Assembly: GCA_017619275.1 (NCBI GenBank)
Contig: JAFZSR010000031.1
Span: 1-64,000, forward strand
DNA length: 64,000 nucleotides
Direction: 5' to 3'
Source of the DNA: Prevotella sp.
GTDB taxonomy: Bacteria; Bacteroidota; Bacteroidia; Bacteroidales; Bacteroidaceae
Shown here: positions 17,401-24,407 of the stretch, piece by piece
Layout: each line of letters opens with the position of its first letter
Position numbering within the stretch: position 1 is the stretch's first letter
Made by a program: the position numbers and the translations under genes
The notes under the pieces: model-generated
What the model was told of the DNA's origin: nothing
The model's database searches: none
What the model saw: the letters and a program-made list of their open reading frames with translations, nothing else

Positions 17401-18358
17401 TGCAGTAGCTGATGGTGTTGCCCGTGTCGCTGATGTGGTCTGGGTCGCCCAGCACGAGCGTAGCTCCCTGTGCGTTGTAGATGCCGCCGCAGTCGGCGCT
17501 CTGGTTGTCGGTGATGAGGCCCCCGGTCATGTAGGTGGTTCCGTTGTTGCGTATGGCACCTCCTGTCTGCGCCCCTTTGCAGCCTTGGATGATGCCACCT
17601 TTGAAATGGAGCGTGCCGCCGCTGGCCACGTTGATGCCGCCGCCATTGTTGGCCCATCCGCCAGTGATGAGGCCACCGCCTTCTTCGTTATTGTCGACAA
17701 TGGTGAGCTTGCCACCTTCCTTCACATAGAACACGTGTCCGTCGGCATCAGCAGCCGAGAGGCTGCGGCGGATGGTGTGGCCATTCAGGTCGATAGTAAC
17801 GTCGTTAACCTCGTCAGAAAAAATCCGCTCCACCACCGCCATCTGCGTCAGCGTGATGTCGGCCGTCAGCGTCAGTGTCTTCGGGCTTCGCCCATGCTCC
17901 AAGAACACCTGCAGCTCGCCCTCAGTAGTAATCCTGTTGGGATGGAACACCTTGACAGTGGCAACCATGTCGACCGACTTCCCAGATATCGAGAAGCCCA
18001 ACTCGTTCTGGTGAGACCAGAGTTCGCCGCCGCCATTCGTAATGCCGAAACTGCAATTGGCGTATGTATTCTCCCAGAACGTCTGCTCCACACCCAGGCT
18101 TGCTATCAGCAAACTACCTTCACGAACCTGTCCCCATGTCTTCATGACGCACCCAGCTGGAGCCTCCAAAACGACAGACCCCCTGAACCCGCCCACGGGA
18201 GATTGGCATACCGACACAATTATCTCATCGACATGCTCGCCAACAAGTACACGCATGTCGTTCTCTTCAATTTGAACATTCATAGCAGCACCCGAGTCTG
18301 CTGCCAGGGGCAGCAGCGAGAGCAGAGAGGCGGCGATCAGGCAGACTATCTTCAGCAT
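14411..18358 (-). CDS. Large secreted beta-helix repeat protein with type IX-like C-terminus
   Basis: A 1315-residue secreted protein with a Sec signal peptide (MLKIVCLIAASLLSLLPLAA). From about residue 170 to 500 it consists of short Gly/Asn-rich repeats such as GGTIAGNNASNNYGGGIYN, like the repeats of polymorphic outer-membrane proteins and right-handed beta-helices. A second repeat block (about 620-950) has GAGIGGGAGG and IDIRNAKVVATG units. After a spacer with CxxC pairs comes a C-terminal domain ending GIYVTNGRKVLVK, which resembles the C-termini of type IX substrates in Prevotella. The start at 18358 gives the signal peptide; the GTG-type extension to 18400 would run through the promoter box. 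It lies 79 bp upstream of the first MACPF-like gene and probably leads the operon. It may be an adhesin or scaffold; no enzymatic motif was recognised. Confidence 0.78.
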   Translation of the reverse strand: MLKIVCLIAASLLSLLPLAADSGAAMNVQIEENDMRVLVGEHVDEIIVSVCQSPVGGFRGSVVLEAPAGCVMKTWGQVREGSLLIASLGVEQTFWENTYANCSFGITNGGGELWSHQNELGFSISGKSVDMVATVKVFHPNRITTEGELQVFLEHGRSPKTLTLTADITLTQMAVVERIFSDEVNDVTIDLNGHTIRRSLSAADADGHVFYVKEGGKLTIVDNNEEGGGLITGGWANNGGGINVASGGTLHFKGGIIQGCKGAQTGGAIRNNGTTYMTGGLITDNQSADCGGIYNAQGATLVLGDPDHISDTGNTISYCTSSAGGGGVVNYGTLRIYGGTIGNNTATTRGGGIWNNNKMEIWGGTIAGNNASNNYGGGIYNGESGILTIYGGSITANTAPDGGGIYNSAGGQLHIADAAINNNVVNRYGGGGVTNYGAMSMIGGEISGNTCTMNGGGIWVGGDAATLQMSDHPVVAGNTSGSTPNNVFLKSGKKIKVSAVFTTGANVHVTTESTQNSTPFTEHYAKLNPTAMGEDYFHYDDTNYGLFVYRRELARLPYATNVAYINEEGATQTKDKCLKVSEVIDVSNVNTGYGGCSLSEGWYVVDSNKKFEGNLLVLGDVHLVLGNGSTLEVCRDIWVLRTASLTIHAQTDKDNSSVGKLRPGQISGYSGSSHIGGGSGSYYYDTEGDEVAAWYSDEDILNSGPIRIYGGNITAQSRCGAGIGGGAGGLFSSIDIRNAKVVATGDLFAAGIGNGSIANKWEYNIHLQRVDIDPFVYNESISIRNSEVTATGSRGGAGIGGGVGGVNNDGVSGGYFLGTITIENSTVTATGGTADNNQSAGAGIGSGAEGSCYLFRFPAAEPMERYATINIQNSTVTAIGGVNAAAIGGGTQGISNPVINPDTYQSSDMPEFQGGGANVSIIGSTVTLSPGTGASAQAIGHGGILGNYANAAPSGTVQIDDGARVRRGYNFSDYTTANDRILILRHNYAARIEPCDHSGQVQGAYSKNLVDGLRHGSCAYCSASSTLEAHAFGDYGLCADCGLISLPYNTNNEDRINYWTRHDAYSHSYVLSGRTFYKNNEWNTICLPFNFDFGEDLTGLEPLSGATVMGFEEAAFDPSNGTLTLNFYYQKKHNDGYSVGNAGEPYLIKWGSGQDIVNPVFRNVELNGVPAATSLTVHEKTSESDLDYSVAFRGTYAPCIWDKETPTVLFLGAGNTLFYPDGSAATTLNAFRAYFELTGIHAGTSEAPEPDFVHSFNLHFGDDESTGIVDVEANAPRSAFRDSRSEWFTLDGQRLSGKPTRRGIYVTNGRKVLVK

Positions 18359-18397
18359 CGTTTCGTTGGTTAGAACCCTATGTACACAATTCGCTTG

Positions 18398-18405
18398 CAA
18401 AGTTA
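18398..18405 (-). promoter_or_regulatory. Bacteroidota -7 promoter box for the beta-helix/MACPF operon
   Basis: On the minus strand this reads TAACTTTG, matching the Bacteroidota sigma-ABfr -7 consensus TAnnTTTG, 40 bases before the ATG at 18358. No good TTTG box was found at the expected -33 position. No such box was found in the 79-bp gap at 14332-14410, which favours one long transcript. Confidence 0.6.
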
Positions 18406-18540
18406 CAAATTAAAATGCAGATTCCTTATTAATAATGAGTTTATTTCTTCTGATAGGTCTTTTTTTTAACAATTCCCGATACGAACATCACGAATGGGAT
18501 TTGACATAATAGTTTGGTTTGATGAGCGAAAACAAACAAA

Positions 18541-18563
18541 AAACGGCAAAACGTTTGCCGTTT
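18541..18563. promoter_or_regulatory. 10-bp inverted repeat overlapping the NUDIX promoter
   Basis: The arms aaacggcaaa (18541-18550) and tttgccgttt (18554-18563) are a perfect inverted repeat around a 3-base centre. The right arm contains the TTTG that serves as the -33 box (18554-18557). This placement suits a repressor operator, although a hairpin terminator cannot be excluded. Confidence 0.5.
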
Positions 18564-18576
18564 GGGAATAAATTGC

Positions 18577-18584
18577 TAATTTTG
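18577..18584 (+). promoter_or_regulatory. Promoter -7 box of the NUDIX pair
   Basis: TAATTTTG matches TAnnTTTG. A TTTG at 18554-18557 lies 19 bases upstream, which is good spacing for the -33 element. The ATG follows at 18595, implying a very short leader. Confidence 0.75.
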
Positions 18585-18594
18585 CGTCTTCAAT

Positions 18595-18981
18595 ATGAAA
18601 CAAATAGAAGTAGTAGCCGCCATAATCCGAAAGGATGATGTGATGTTTGCCACCCAAAGAGGTTATGGCGAATGGAAAGATTGGTGGGAGTTTCCTGGTG
18701 GGAAGATGGAACCGGGCGAAACGCCCGACGAGGCTTTGAAGCGCGAGATTCGCGAGGAATTATCGACCGAAATCAGCGTGGATGAGCATCTTTGTACGGT
18801 GGAATACGACTATCCTGAAAGGCATCTGACCATGCACAGCTATCTCTGCTCGTTGCTGACAGAAACTATGCACCTGAATGAGCATGAGGCGGCACGCTGG
18901 CTCAAGAAAGACCAACTGGACAGCGTGAAATGGCTGCCGGCTGACGAGGAAGTGGTGAAAAAGATTAGAGAAAATGGATAA
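18595..18981 (+). CDS. NUDIX hydrolase, MutT-like
   Basis: A 128-residue NUDIX pyrophosphohydrolase of MutT size. It has the MutT-like N-terminal strand EVVAAIIRKDDVMFATQRG, then WWEFPGGKMEPGE leading into the NUDIX box (residues 36-58, GX5EX7REIREE). The usual glycine near the end of the box is a serine. Family members hydrolyse oxidised or non-canonical (d)NTPs such as 8-oxo-dGTP, so housecleaning of the nucleotide pool is likely but not proven. It has a good promoter at 18577-18584. Its end overlaps the next NUDIX gene by 8 bp, so the two are probably translated together. Confidence 0.9.
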   Translation: MKQIEVVAAIIRKDDVMFATQRGYGEWKDWWEFPGGKMEPGETPDEALKREIREELSTEISVDEHLCTVEYDYPERHLTMHSYLCSLLTETMHLNEHEAARWLKKDQLDSVKWLPADEEVVKKIRENG

Positions 18982-19486
18982 TCAGAAAGAGCTGTTCCCA
19001 ATAGTGGACGAAGAAGGCAACGTGGTGGGCTCGGCAACGCGTGGCAAGTGCCACGACGGTTCGGGGTTGCTGCACCCCGTGGTGCATCTGCATGTGTTCA
19101 ATTCGGCCGGTGATATTTACCTGCAGAAGCGGCCTGAGTGGAAAGACATTCAGCCCGGGAAGTGGGACACAGCCGTGGGCGGTCATGTGGACTATGGCGA
19201 AACGCCAGAAGAGGCATTGCTCCGAGAGGTGCGCGAGGAACTGGGCATAACGGACTTTGTGCCAGCGTTTGTCGATAAGTATGTTTTCGAGAGTCGGCGC
19301 GAGCGCGAACTGGTGTATGTGAGTCGCACCACCTACAACGGTGAGATACGTCCTTCATCGGAAGAACTGGATGGCGGCCGTTTCTGGACCATGCAAGAGA
19401 TTCGCGATGCGATGGGAACCGATGTGCTCACTCCCAACTTCGAAAGTGAGTTCAGACGGTGCTTCGCAAAAGAACTGGAAGGATGA
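18974..19486 (+). CDS. NUDIX hydrolase, Idi/YfcD-like
   Basis: A 170-residue NUDIX protein. It begins NQKELFPIVDEEGNVVGSATR, the N-terminal pattern of the isopentenyl-diphosphate isomerase-like/YfcD group, and carries a complete NUDIX box in GGHVDYGETPEEALLREVRE followed by ELGI. The substrate is unknown; true Idi enzymes have extra metal-binding residues that I could not confirm. The ATG at 18974 lies inside the end of the upstream NUDIX gene (ATGGATAATCAG), an 8-bp overlap. After the stop comes a 580-bp repeat-rich spacer. Confidence 0.87.
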   Translation: MDNQKELFPIVDEEGNVVGSATRGKCHDGSGLLHPVVHLHVFNSAGDIYLQKRPEWKDIQPGKWDTAVGGHVDYGETPEEALLREVREELGITDFVPAFVDKYVFESRRERELVYVSRTTYNGEIRPSSEELDGGRFWTMQEIRDAMGTDVLTPNFESEFRRCFAKELEG

Positions 19487-19531
19487 ACAAGTTCGCGTTG
19501 TTCTTCAATCGCCTCAGTTTATTAGCAAATA

Positions 19532-19675
19532 TGGTGTCCGGGAAAAGCTGCCTGCGTTAGGACTTCTGCTTCTCACACGCAAACATTCTTCAAACTACGT
19601 CGCAGTTTTTATAAATCACGACGTAGTTTATAAAAACCGCGTCACGGTTTATATAGACCACGTCACGGTTTAAAC
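19532..19675. repeat. Interspersed repeat element, copy 1
   Basis: The segment starts tggtgtccgggaaaa and ends ggtttaaac. It contains about four degenerate units of roughly 20-22 bases built on acgtcgtagtttataaa. The same order of elements recurs at 41376-41539. No open reading frame or transposase is associated with it. Confidence 0.7.
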
Positions 19676-19722
19676 CTAAAATGGTCGTTAAGACCGAAAA
19701 GTTCTTTGCAAAAGCTAAGCGG

Positions 19723-19745
19723 CCGCTCGACCTTTGGTCACTTGC
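19723..19745. repeat. Short dispersed repeat, copy 2
   Basis: Matches 33-55 in 22 of 23 positions (ccgctcgacctttggtc, then a/g, then cttgc). It sits directly after the interspersed element. Confidence 0.6.
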
Positions 19746-19807
19746 TACCGCAGGGACGCAAGAAAGCCGAGTGTTTTTGTTTTCTAAGTTTTCCTAAAAA
19801 CAACAAG

Positions 19808-19939
19808 GCGCAGCCACTCCCCTCCCCTCAAGGGGAGGGGCAGGGGTGGGGTCTGAATATTCTTCATTCGCAGGAATTTAGAGACCCCACCCCAAACCCC
19901 TCCCCGTAAGGGCAGGGTTCAGGAGGGGAGTGGCTGCGC
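19808..19939. repeat. Long imperfect palindrome rich in G/C tracts
   Basis: The outer arms are gcgcagccactcccctcc (19808-19825) and ggaggggagtggctgcgc (19922-19939), which are perfectly complementary over 18 bases. Inner G- and C-tracts (gtggggtct against agaccccac) continue the pairing imperfectly. It looks like a small non-coding palindromic element and may act as a bidirectional barrier between convergent genes. Confidence 0.7.
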
Positions 19940-19986
19940 TTTATATGGGTTTGGGTTTAAGCTGACTGATGTTTGTAGAAAGCGGC

Positions 19987-20034
19987 CTAACGTTAGCGGC
20001 ACCACCCGACCGTGGGTGGTGCCGCTAACGTTAG
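19987..20034. terminator. Perfect 21-bp stem-loop, possible bidirectional terminator
   Basis: The arms at 19987-20007 and 20014-20034 are exactly complementary over 21 bases with a 6-base loop. It lies 32 bases beyond the stop of the minus-strand MBG gene, where a terminator is expected. There is no U-tract, so it may be a repeat unit rather than a classical terminator. Confidence 0.55.
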
Positions 20035-20066
20035 TGAAGGGTACGCCAGAATTGGGATGTTTACTA

Positions 20067-23000
20067 TTACTTCACCACCACTTTGCGACCTCCAACGATG
20101 TAGACGCCACGCGGCAATCCCTGGGTGGAAACGGCCTGACGGCGCACCAAGCGACCCGTAGTGGTGTAGATATCGACTGGAGCAGCGAAGCTGACATGGG
20201 CAATGCCATTGGGCACCTGCACCGTGAGTTTGCCACTGACGTAGGTAAAGGCGTAGTTACGAGCCTCGCCACCCGACACAATGATGTCGTAGACACCGGG
20301 ACGAGCGTTGGCGTCGGCAGTGGTAGTGGCTACAGGCTTCGTGATGAACACATCCTCGGTATCACCATTGCGGAAACCGTCATAGAAGATTTCGAAGACA
20401 GGGTTGTCCTCGCCTTGCTGGCGCGAATAATTACCCACAGAAGCCGTGAGCGGAGCCTGACCGATGGTAAGCGTGCCATTGACGAGCTTCAGGTTGGGGT
20501 AGTTGATAGTGCCCGCGGTAATGATGATGTCATATTCACCTGCATCCGACTGGCTTGTTGCCACACAAGTAATTTCGGGCACGCCCTGGACCTCGCCACC
20601 TGAAATGGTGTAGGAGAGCTGAGGCACCTCGTCGCCATAAACCATCGTGGCATGACTGGCCATGATGACAATCTGGTCGGCCTCGGTGATGACAAGACGT
20701 CCGGGCTGATAGGTGAAGGCATAGTTGCGAGCCTCGCCACCGGAAACGACAATGTCGTAGACACCAGGTGCAGAGTTGACATCGGCCTCGGTGGTGGCCA
20801 TGGGCTTCTTGTCAAGCACTGCTTCCGTATCGCCATTGCGGAAACCGTCGTACTCGATGACGAACTCGGGGTTGGCTTCGCCTTGCTTGCGCGAATAGTT
20901 ACCCACAGAGGCTATGAGCGGAGCCTGACTAATGGTAAGCTTACCATTGACCAGCTTCAGGTTTGGATAGTTGATGTTGCCTTGCGTAACGACAATATCG
21001 TAGATGCCGGCATCCGACTGGCTGGTAGCCACACAGCTGACCTGCGGTGTGCCCTCTACTTCTCCACCTGTGATGGTGAAGGTGAGCTGAGGCACCTCGT
21101 CGCCATAGACCATCGTGGCATCGTTGGCCATAATGGTAATCAGGTCGGCCTCGGTGATAATCAGTCGGCCAGACTGATAAGTGATGGCATAGTTGGCAGC
21201 CTGGGCACCGCTGACAGTAACCTCGTATTCACCAGGTGTGTTGTCGGCCGGCGCATTCGTGGAGAATACGGGCTGGGCAGTGAGAACCGACTCGTTTTCG
21301 CCCAATTTGAAACCTTTATAGACAGCCTTGAACTCAGGTCGTGGCTCATTCTGCTTCATGGTGTAGGGTCCGCCAGCACTAATGAGGAGCGAAGCCTTAC
21401 TAATGGTGAGCGTGCCATCGACCAACACCAGGTTGGGATAGTCAATAGTGCCATTCTTCACCCGAATGGGATAGGTGCCCACGGGCGAGGAAGCAGTGGC
21501 GTCGCACTCCAGCACGGGCTGACCTTGCACGGTGCCTCCCTCAACAGTATAAGCAAGCTGCGGCATGGCATCGCCATAGTCTTTGGTGACATTGGTGACA
21601 CGGATGGTGATGGGGTCGGCCGGGAGGATTGTGAGTGTGCCATTAACATACGTCAGATCATAGTTCTGGGCAGAACCACCACTGACCACGATTTCATAAG
21701 TTCCGGGAGCCTTGTCGGCAGGTACATTACAGGTAAGAGTGGGCTGCTGAGTGAGGACACTATTGTTCTCGCCCAGCTTGAAACCTGTATAGTTGATGCC
21801 ATAACTGGGCAAGGCCTCATTTTGCTTGATGGTATAATTGCGTGCGGCAACGGTAAGCGGAGCTTTGTTGATGGTGAGCGTGCCGTTGACGGGCGTAAAT
21901 ACCAGATTGGTAACGCTGCCCTTACCAACCACTATAGGATAGCTGCCCACAGGAGATGACTGCGTGGCTTGGCAAGTGATGGTGGGAACACCACGAAGGG
22001 TGCCCGTGCCAGAAACGTCGTAATCAAAGACGGGGTTGGCATCGCCATACTCACGCTGTTTGTTACGAGCGGTGACAGTGACCACATCATTGGCCAGCAT
22101 ATCATTGTACTCTGCCTGGGAGATAAGTGTCAACTCATCGGGTGTACCAGCAGGAACTTCCAGGTAAACCTGATTGCGAGGGATATATTGAACATTCGAT
22201 TTCACGAGTCCCAACTTGCCATCGGAGGTAACGCCGAGCAAACGCATAGTGGCAGGATCATACGGCTTGGCATTGAAATGGAAACTCGACGGACTAATCA
22301 TGTCAATCGTACTGTTCTCGAAATAGACGCCCTTCAGGAGATTGTCGGAGGGAGCTGTACCACCTGAAGTCTCCAAGTTAAGGCGGTTGTCGGTGGCAGT
22401 GGCACCGGCTAACTGCATGATAACCGGCGTACTGGCGGCCAACTTACCCGTAATCTCCCTATAGACGGCGTATGGGCCATCCACTTTAATCACCACAAAA
22501 TTCTTCATGTTCGACGAAGAATGGGTGAAAGGGAAGGCGGCATAGAGCGATGTGAACTGCTGGTCACCCACTTGCACCGTAGCATTCAGTCCGAAGTAAT
22601 TGTCGGAAGTGGCACTAACGGGCTGTAAATCCCAACACATGAGCGCCACACTACCCGTTTTCTGCGTCAAGATGACACCCTCGGAACCACTATAATCCTC
22701 ATCGAAGAGATAAAGGGTGATGCCCTGCTCGGTAGCTGAAGCACGATAATATGTCTTGCCTTGATAATTGGTGGGAGTGAGCGTGAGATAACGCCCCACC
22801 ATGTTGTGGGCATCGGCACCTTGCGAGCGCAGATTATACTGATTGTTACCGACACTCTGGATATAAAAAACAGAACCAGGGTCGTTGACCACACGGGAGA
22901 AAGGACTGATGGTGCGCAAGGCGCCAACGTCGTAGGTCGTCTTCTGATAATTGAAGCCGGTGGTCTTATTGTCAATCATGTAGATGTAGCGCGACGTCTG

Positions 23001-23096
23001 CAGGTTCTGCACACGATAATAGCCATCGCTACTAAGCTGGGCAGAGGCTTGTGTGGCGAAAAGAAATGTAAACAGCGAAAGTAGGATACGGTTCAT
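20067..23096 (-). CDS. Secreted MBG-repeat protein with type IX-like C-terminus
   Basis: A 1009-residue exported protein with a signal peptide (MNRILLSLFTFLFATQASAQ). The N-terminal third (about 20-340) resembles a lectin-like or unknown beta-rich region (GYYRVQNLQTSRYIYMIDN). From about residue 345 there are eight MBG-type immunoglobulin-like modules in four alternating A-B pairs. A modules start like ATMVYGDEVPQL and end PNLKLVNGTLTI; B modules start like VGNYSRKQGEANPEF and end EARNYAFTYQPGRLVI. The last two pairs are nearly identical, which implies recent duplication. The protein ends GVYIVGGRKVVVK, similar to the beta-helix protein at 14411, suggesting export and anchoring by type IX secretion. 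The start at 23096 was chosen over a GTG at 23102. It is probably a surface adhesin stalk. Confidence 0.83.
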   Translation of the reverse strand: MNRILLSLFTFLFATQASAQLSSDGYYRVQNLQTSRYIYMIDNKTTGFNYQKTTYDVGALRTISPFSRVVNDPGSVFYIQSVGNNQYNLRSQGADAHNMVGRYLTLTPTNYQGKTYYRASATEQGITLYLFDEDYSGSEGVILTQKTGSVALMCWDLQPVSATSDNYFGLNATVQVGDQQFTSLYAAFPFTHSSSNMKNFVVIKVDGPYAVYREITGKLAASTPVIMQLAGATATDNRLNLETSGGTAPSDNLLKGVYFENSTIDMISPSSFHFNAKPYDPATMRLLGVTSDGKLGLVKSNVQYIPRNQVYLEVPAGTPDELTLISQAEYNDMLANDVVTVTARNKQREYGDANPVFDYDVSGTGTLRGVPTITCQATQSSPVGSYPIVVGKGSVTNLVFTPVNGTLTINKAPLTVAARNYTIKQNEALPSYGINYTGFKLGENNSVLTQQPTLTCNVPADKAPGTYEIVVSGGSAQNYDLTYVNGTLTILPADPITIRVTNVTKDYGDAMPQLAYTVEGGTVQGQPVLECDATASSPVGTYPIRVKNGTIDYPNLVLVDGTLTISKASLLISAGGPYTMKQNEPRPEFKAVYKGFKLGENESVLTAQPVFSTNAPADNTPGEYEVTVSGAQAANYAITYQSGRLIITEADLITIMANDATMVYGDEVPQLTFTITGGEVEGTPQVSCVATSQSDAGIYDIVVTQGNINYPNLKLVNGKLTISQAPLIASVGNYSRKQGEANPEFVIEYDGFRNGDTEAVLDKKPMATTEADVNSAPGVYDIVVSGGEARNYAFTYQPGRLVITEADQIVIMASHATMVYGDEVPQLSYTISGGEVQGVPEITCVATSQSDAGEYDIIITAGTINYPNLKLVNGTLTIGQAPLTASVGNYSRQQGEDNPVFEIFYDGFRNGDTEDVFITKPVATTTADANARPGVYDIIVSGGEARNYAFTYVSGKLTVQVPNGIAHVSFAAPVDIYTTTGRLVRRQAVSTQGLPRGVYIVGGRKVVVK

Positions 23097-23114
23097 AAAC
23101 ACTTCAAGTTATAT

Positions 23115-23166
23115 TAAATCCTGCCCAGCAACTTGCCGTGAAAGACAAACTGCGGAGCAGGATTTA
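23115..23166. repeat. Inverted repeat between the ompA-like and MBG genes
   Basis: The arms taaatcctgc (23115-23124) and gcaggattta (23157-23166) are complementary, with 32 bases between. It lies in the 99-bp gap after the OmpA-family gene and just before the MBG start. It could be a terminator, an mRNA-stabilising structure or a leader element. Confidence 0.45.
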
Positions 23167-23195
23167 AGATTAACACGCTAGGAAAAAGCTGTCGA

Positions 23196-24380
23196 TTACT
23201 CTGCGATACAGATGGTCACGCGGTTCTTGTCGTTCTCAGCGAAGGGCTGTTCGGTGTCACCCTTACTGTCGACGATGATGCGCGAGCGGTCAACCTTATA
23301 CTGCTTCACAAGACGGTCGGCCACCACATTGGCGCGGTTCTTACCCAGGCGCTCGTTGATCTTAGCATTACCAGTACCCTTATCAGCATAACCGGTAACA
23401 GTAACCTTAGCAGCAGGATTGAGCTGCAGGAAGGCAACAATCTCGTCGAGCTTCTTGCCCTCGGTAGGATCGATACGCGAGCTGTTGATGGTGAAGAACA
23501 CATCGCGACGCAGAGGTTCAGACTTCTTCTCAACCTCGACAATCTTGTCGATGTAGATAGGCTTCTCAACAACCTTCTCCTCAACAACCTTCTTCTCGAC
23601 AACCTTCTCGATCACGCGAGGTGAACGGTCGAAGATGCCACGCGACTTGAAGTTCGTACCAGCGGGAACGAGCACAGCGGCGTCGCCCAGATTGAACTTC
23701 AGACCCAGAAGAGCGTTGAAATACCAGTCGGAATTCTTGGCCTTCTTTGAATTGTACTTGTCGCTAAGCGTATTGGCAGAGACCTCAAGTCCGAGGCTAA
23801 CCTTATCGGAGAGGCGGAAATCGGCCATCACACCTGCCTGACCCACAAAGCGAGTCTTTGTACCATCCCAAAGATAGTCAAGCGGAGCGTTCATGGTAAT
23901 GGCGTTGGGGTAGTACTTGTTAATCTCAGCCTTGGAAACAGCAGCCTCGTCATTGTCGAAGCCTATGTTAGCACCAATACCAGCAAAAAGGCTGAAGTTG
24001 AACAAGCGATGAGGATTCACGCCAAAGAGGAAGTTAGAGATATTGGCCGTGATGTCGACTGTGGGAGCCACATACTTCCATTTCCAACTGAACTCACCTC
24101 CCTTGGGATAGATGGAACCAGCCTTCGACTGCCATCCATTCACTGCCAGACGTGTGCCGAGAACGAAGTTAAACTGATATCCCAGTGCAACCTGAACGTT
24201 GGGCTTAAGTAGGTCAACGAAGTCGATCTCGCCAAGAGTGTGCTGAGCACCACCCTGCACCTGTACATACCAATGGGGATTGAAGTCGTACTCCAATTCT
24301 TGCTCAGGTGCCTGCGCCGATGCTGAGACGAAGCCCAGCATCAGCATACAGGAAAGTATTGTTTTCTTAATGTTCATCAT
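23196..24380 (-). CDS. OmpA-family outer-membrane protein
   Basis: A 394-residue protein with a signal peptide (ending FVSASAQA), an N-terminal beta-barrel (about 30-240), a charged linker rich in Val/Glu/Lys repeats (EKVVEKKVVEEKVVEK) and a C-terminal OmpA peptidoglycan-binding domain (about 285-394; TVTGYADKGTGNAKINERLG, then NRVTICI). It should tether the outer membrane to the cell wall. The start at 24380 is supported by the Shine-Dalgarno sequence aaggag at 24388-24393 with 7-base spacing; the ATG at 24398 would lie upstream of that site. It follows the coiled-coil lipoprotein gene by 27 bp, so the two are likely one transcript and may act together. Confidence 0.9.
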   Translation of the reverse strand: MMNIKKTILSCMLMLGFVSASAQAPEQELEYDFNPHWYVQVQGGAQHTLGEIDFVDLLKPNVQVALGYQFNFVLGTRLAVNGWQSKAGSIYPKGGEFSWKWKYVAPTVDITANISNFLFGVNPHRLFNFSLFAGIGANIGFDNDEAAVSKAEINKYYPNAITMNAPLDYLWDGTKTRFVGQAGVMADFRLSDKVSLGLEVSANTLSDKYNSKKAKNSDWYFNALLGLKFNLGDAAVLVPAGTNFKSRGIFDRSPRVIEKVVEKKVVEEKVVEKPIYIDKIVEVEKKSEPLRRDVFFTINSSRIDPTEGKKLDEIVAFLQLNPAAKVTVTGYADKGTGNAKINERLGKNRANVVADRLVKQYKVDRSRIIVDSKGDTEQPFAENDKNRVTICIAE

Positions 24381-24387
24381 ATCAATT

Positions 24388-24393
24388 CTCCTT
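24388..24393 (-). promoter_or_regulatory. Shine-Dalgarno site deciding the OmpA-family start
   Basis: On the minus strand this reads aaggag, 7 bases before the ATG at 24380. Strong Shine-Dalgarno sites are uncommon in Bacteroidota, so this one is informative and rules against the ATG at 24398. Confidence 0.6.
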
Positions 24394-24407
24394 TTCATGT
24401 GTTAAGA

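Larger units (their letters stand above)
19487..20066. other. Repeat-rich intergenic spacer
   Basis: This 580-bp gap between the NUDIX pair and the convergent MBG gene contains no supported gene. It holds, in order, one copy of an interspersed tandem-unit element (19532-19675), a short dispersed repeat (19723-19745), a G/C-rich long imperfect palindrome (19808-19939) and a perfect 21-bp stem (19987-20034). Such stacking of repeats in a convergent gap is typical of a site tolerant to insertions. Confidence 0.7.

Noticed and set aside
16409..18373. A 654-codon open frame on the plus strand opposite the beta-helix gene
   Set aside because: It lacks any motif or signal peptide and mirrors the repetitive Gly/Asn coding on the minus strand. 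The minus-strand protein has a signal peptide, known repeat types and a sorting-like C-terminus.
19532..19675. Possible small CRISPR array
   Set aside because: The repeated units are degenerate, about 20-22 bases long and directly contiguous with no unique spacers. No cas gene is nearby.
19706..19909. A 67-codon frame in the spacer after the NUDIX genes
   Set aside because: It consists of dispersed repeats and the G/C-rich palindrome, with no recognisable protein features.
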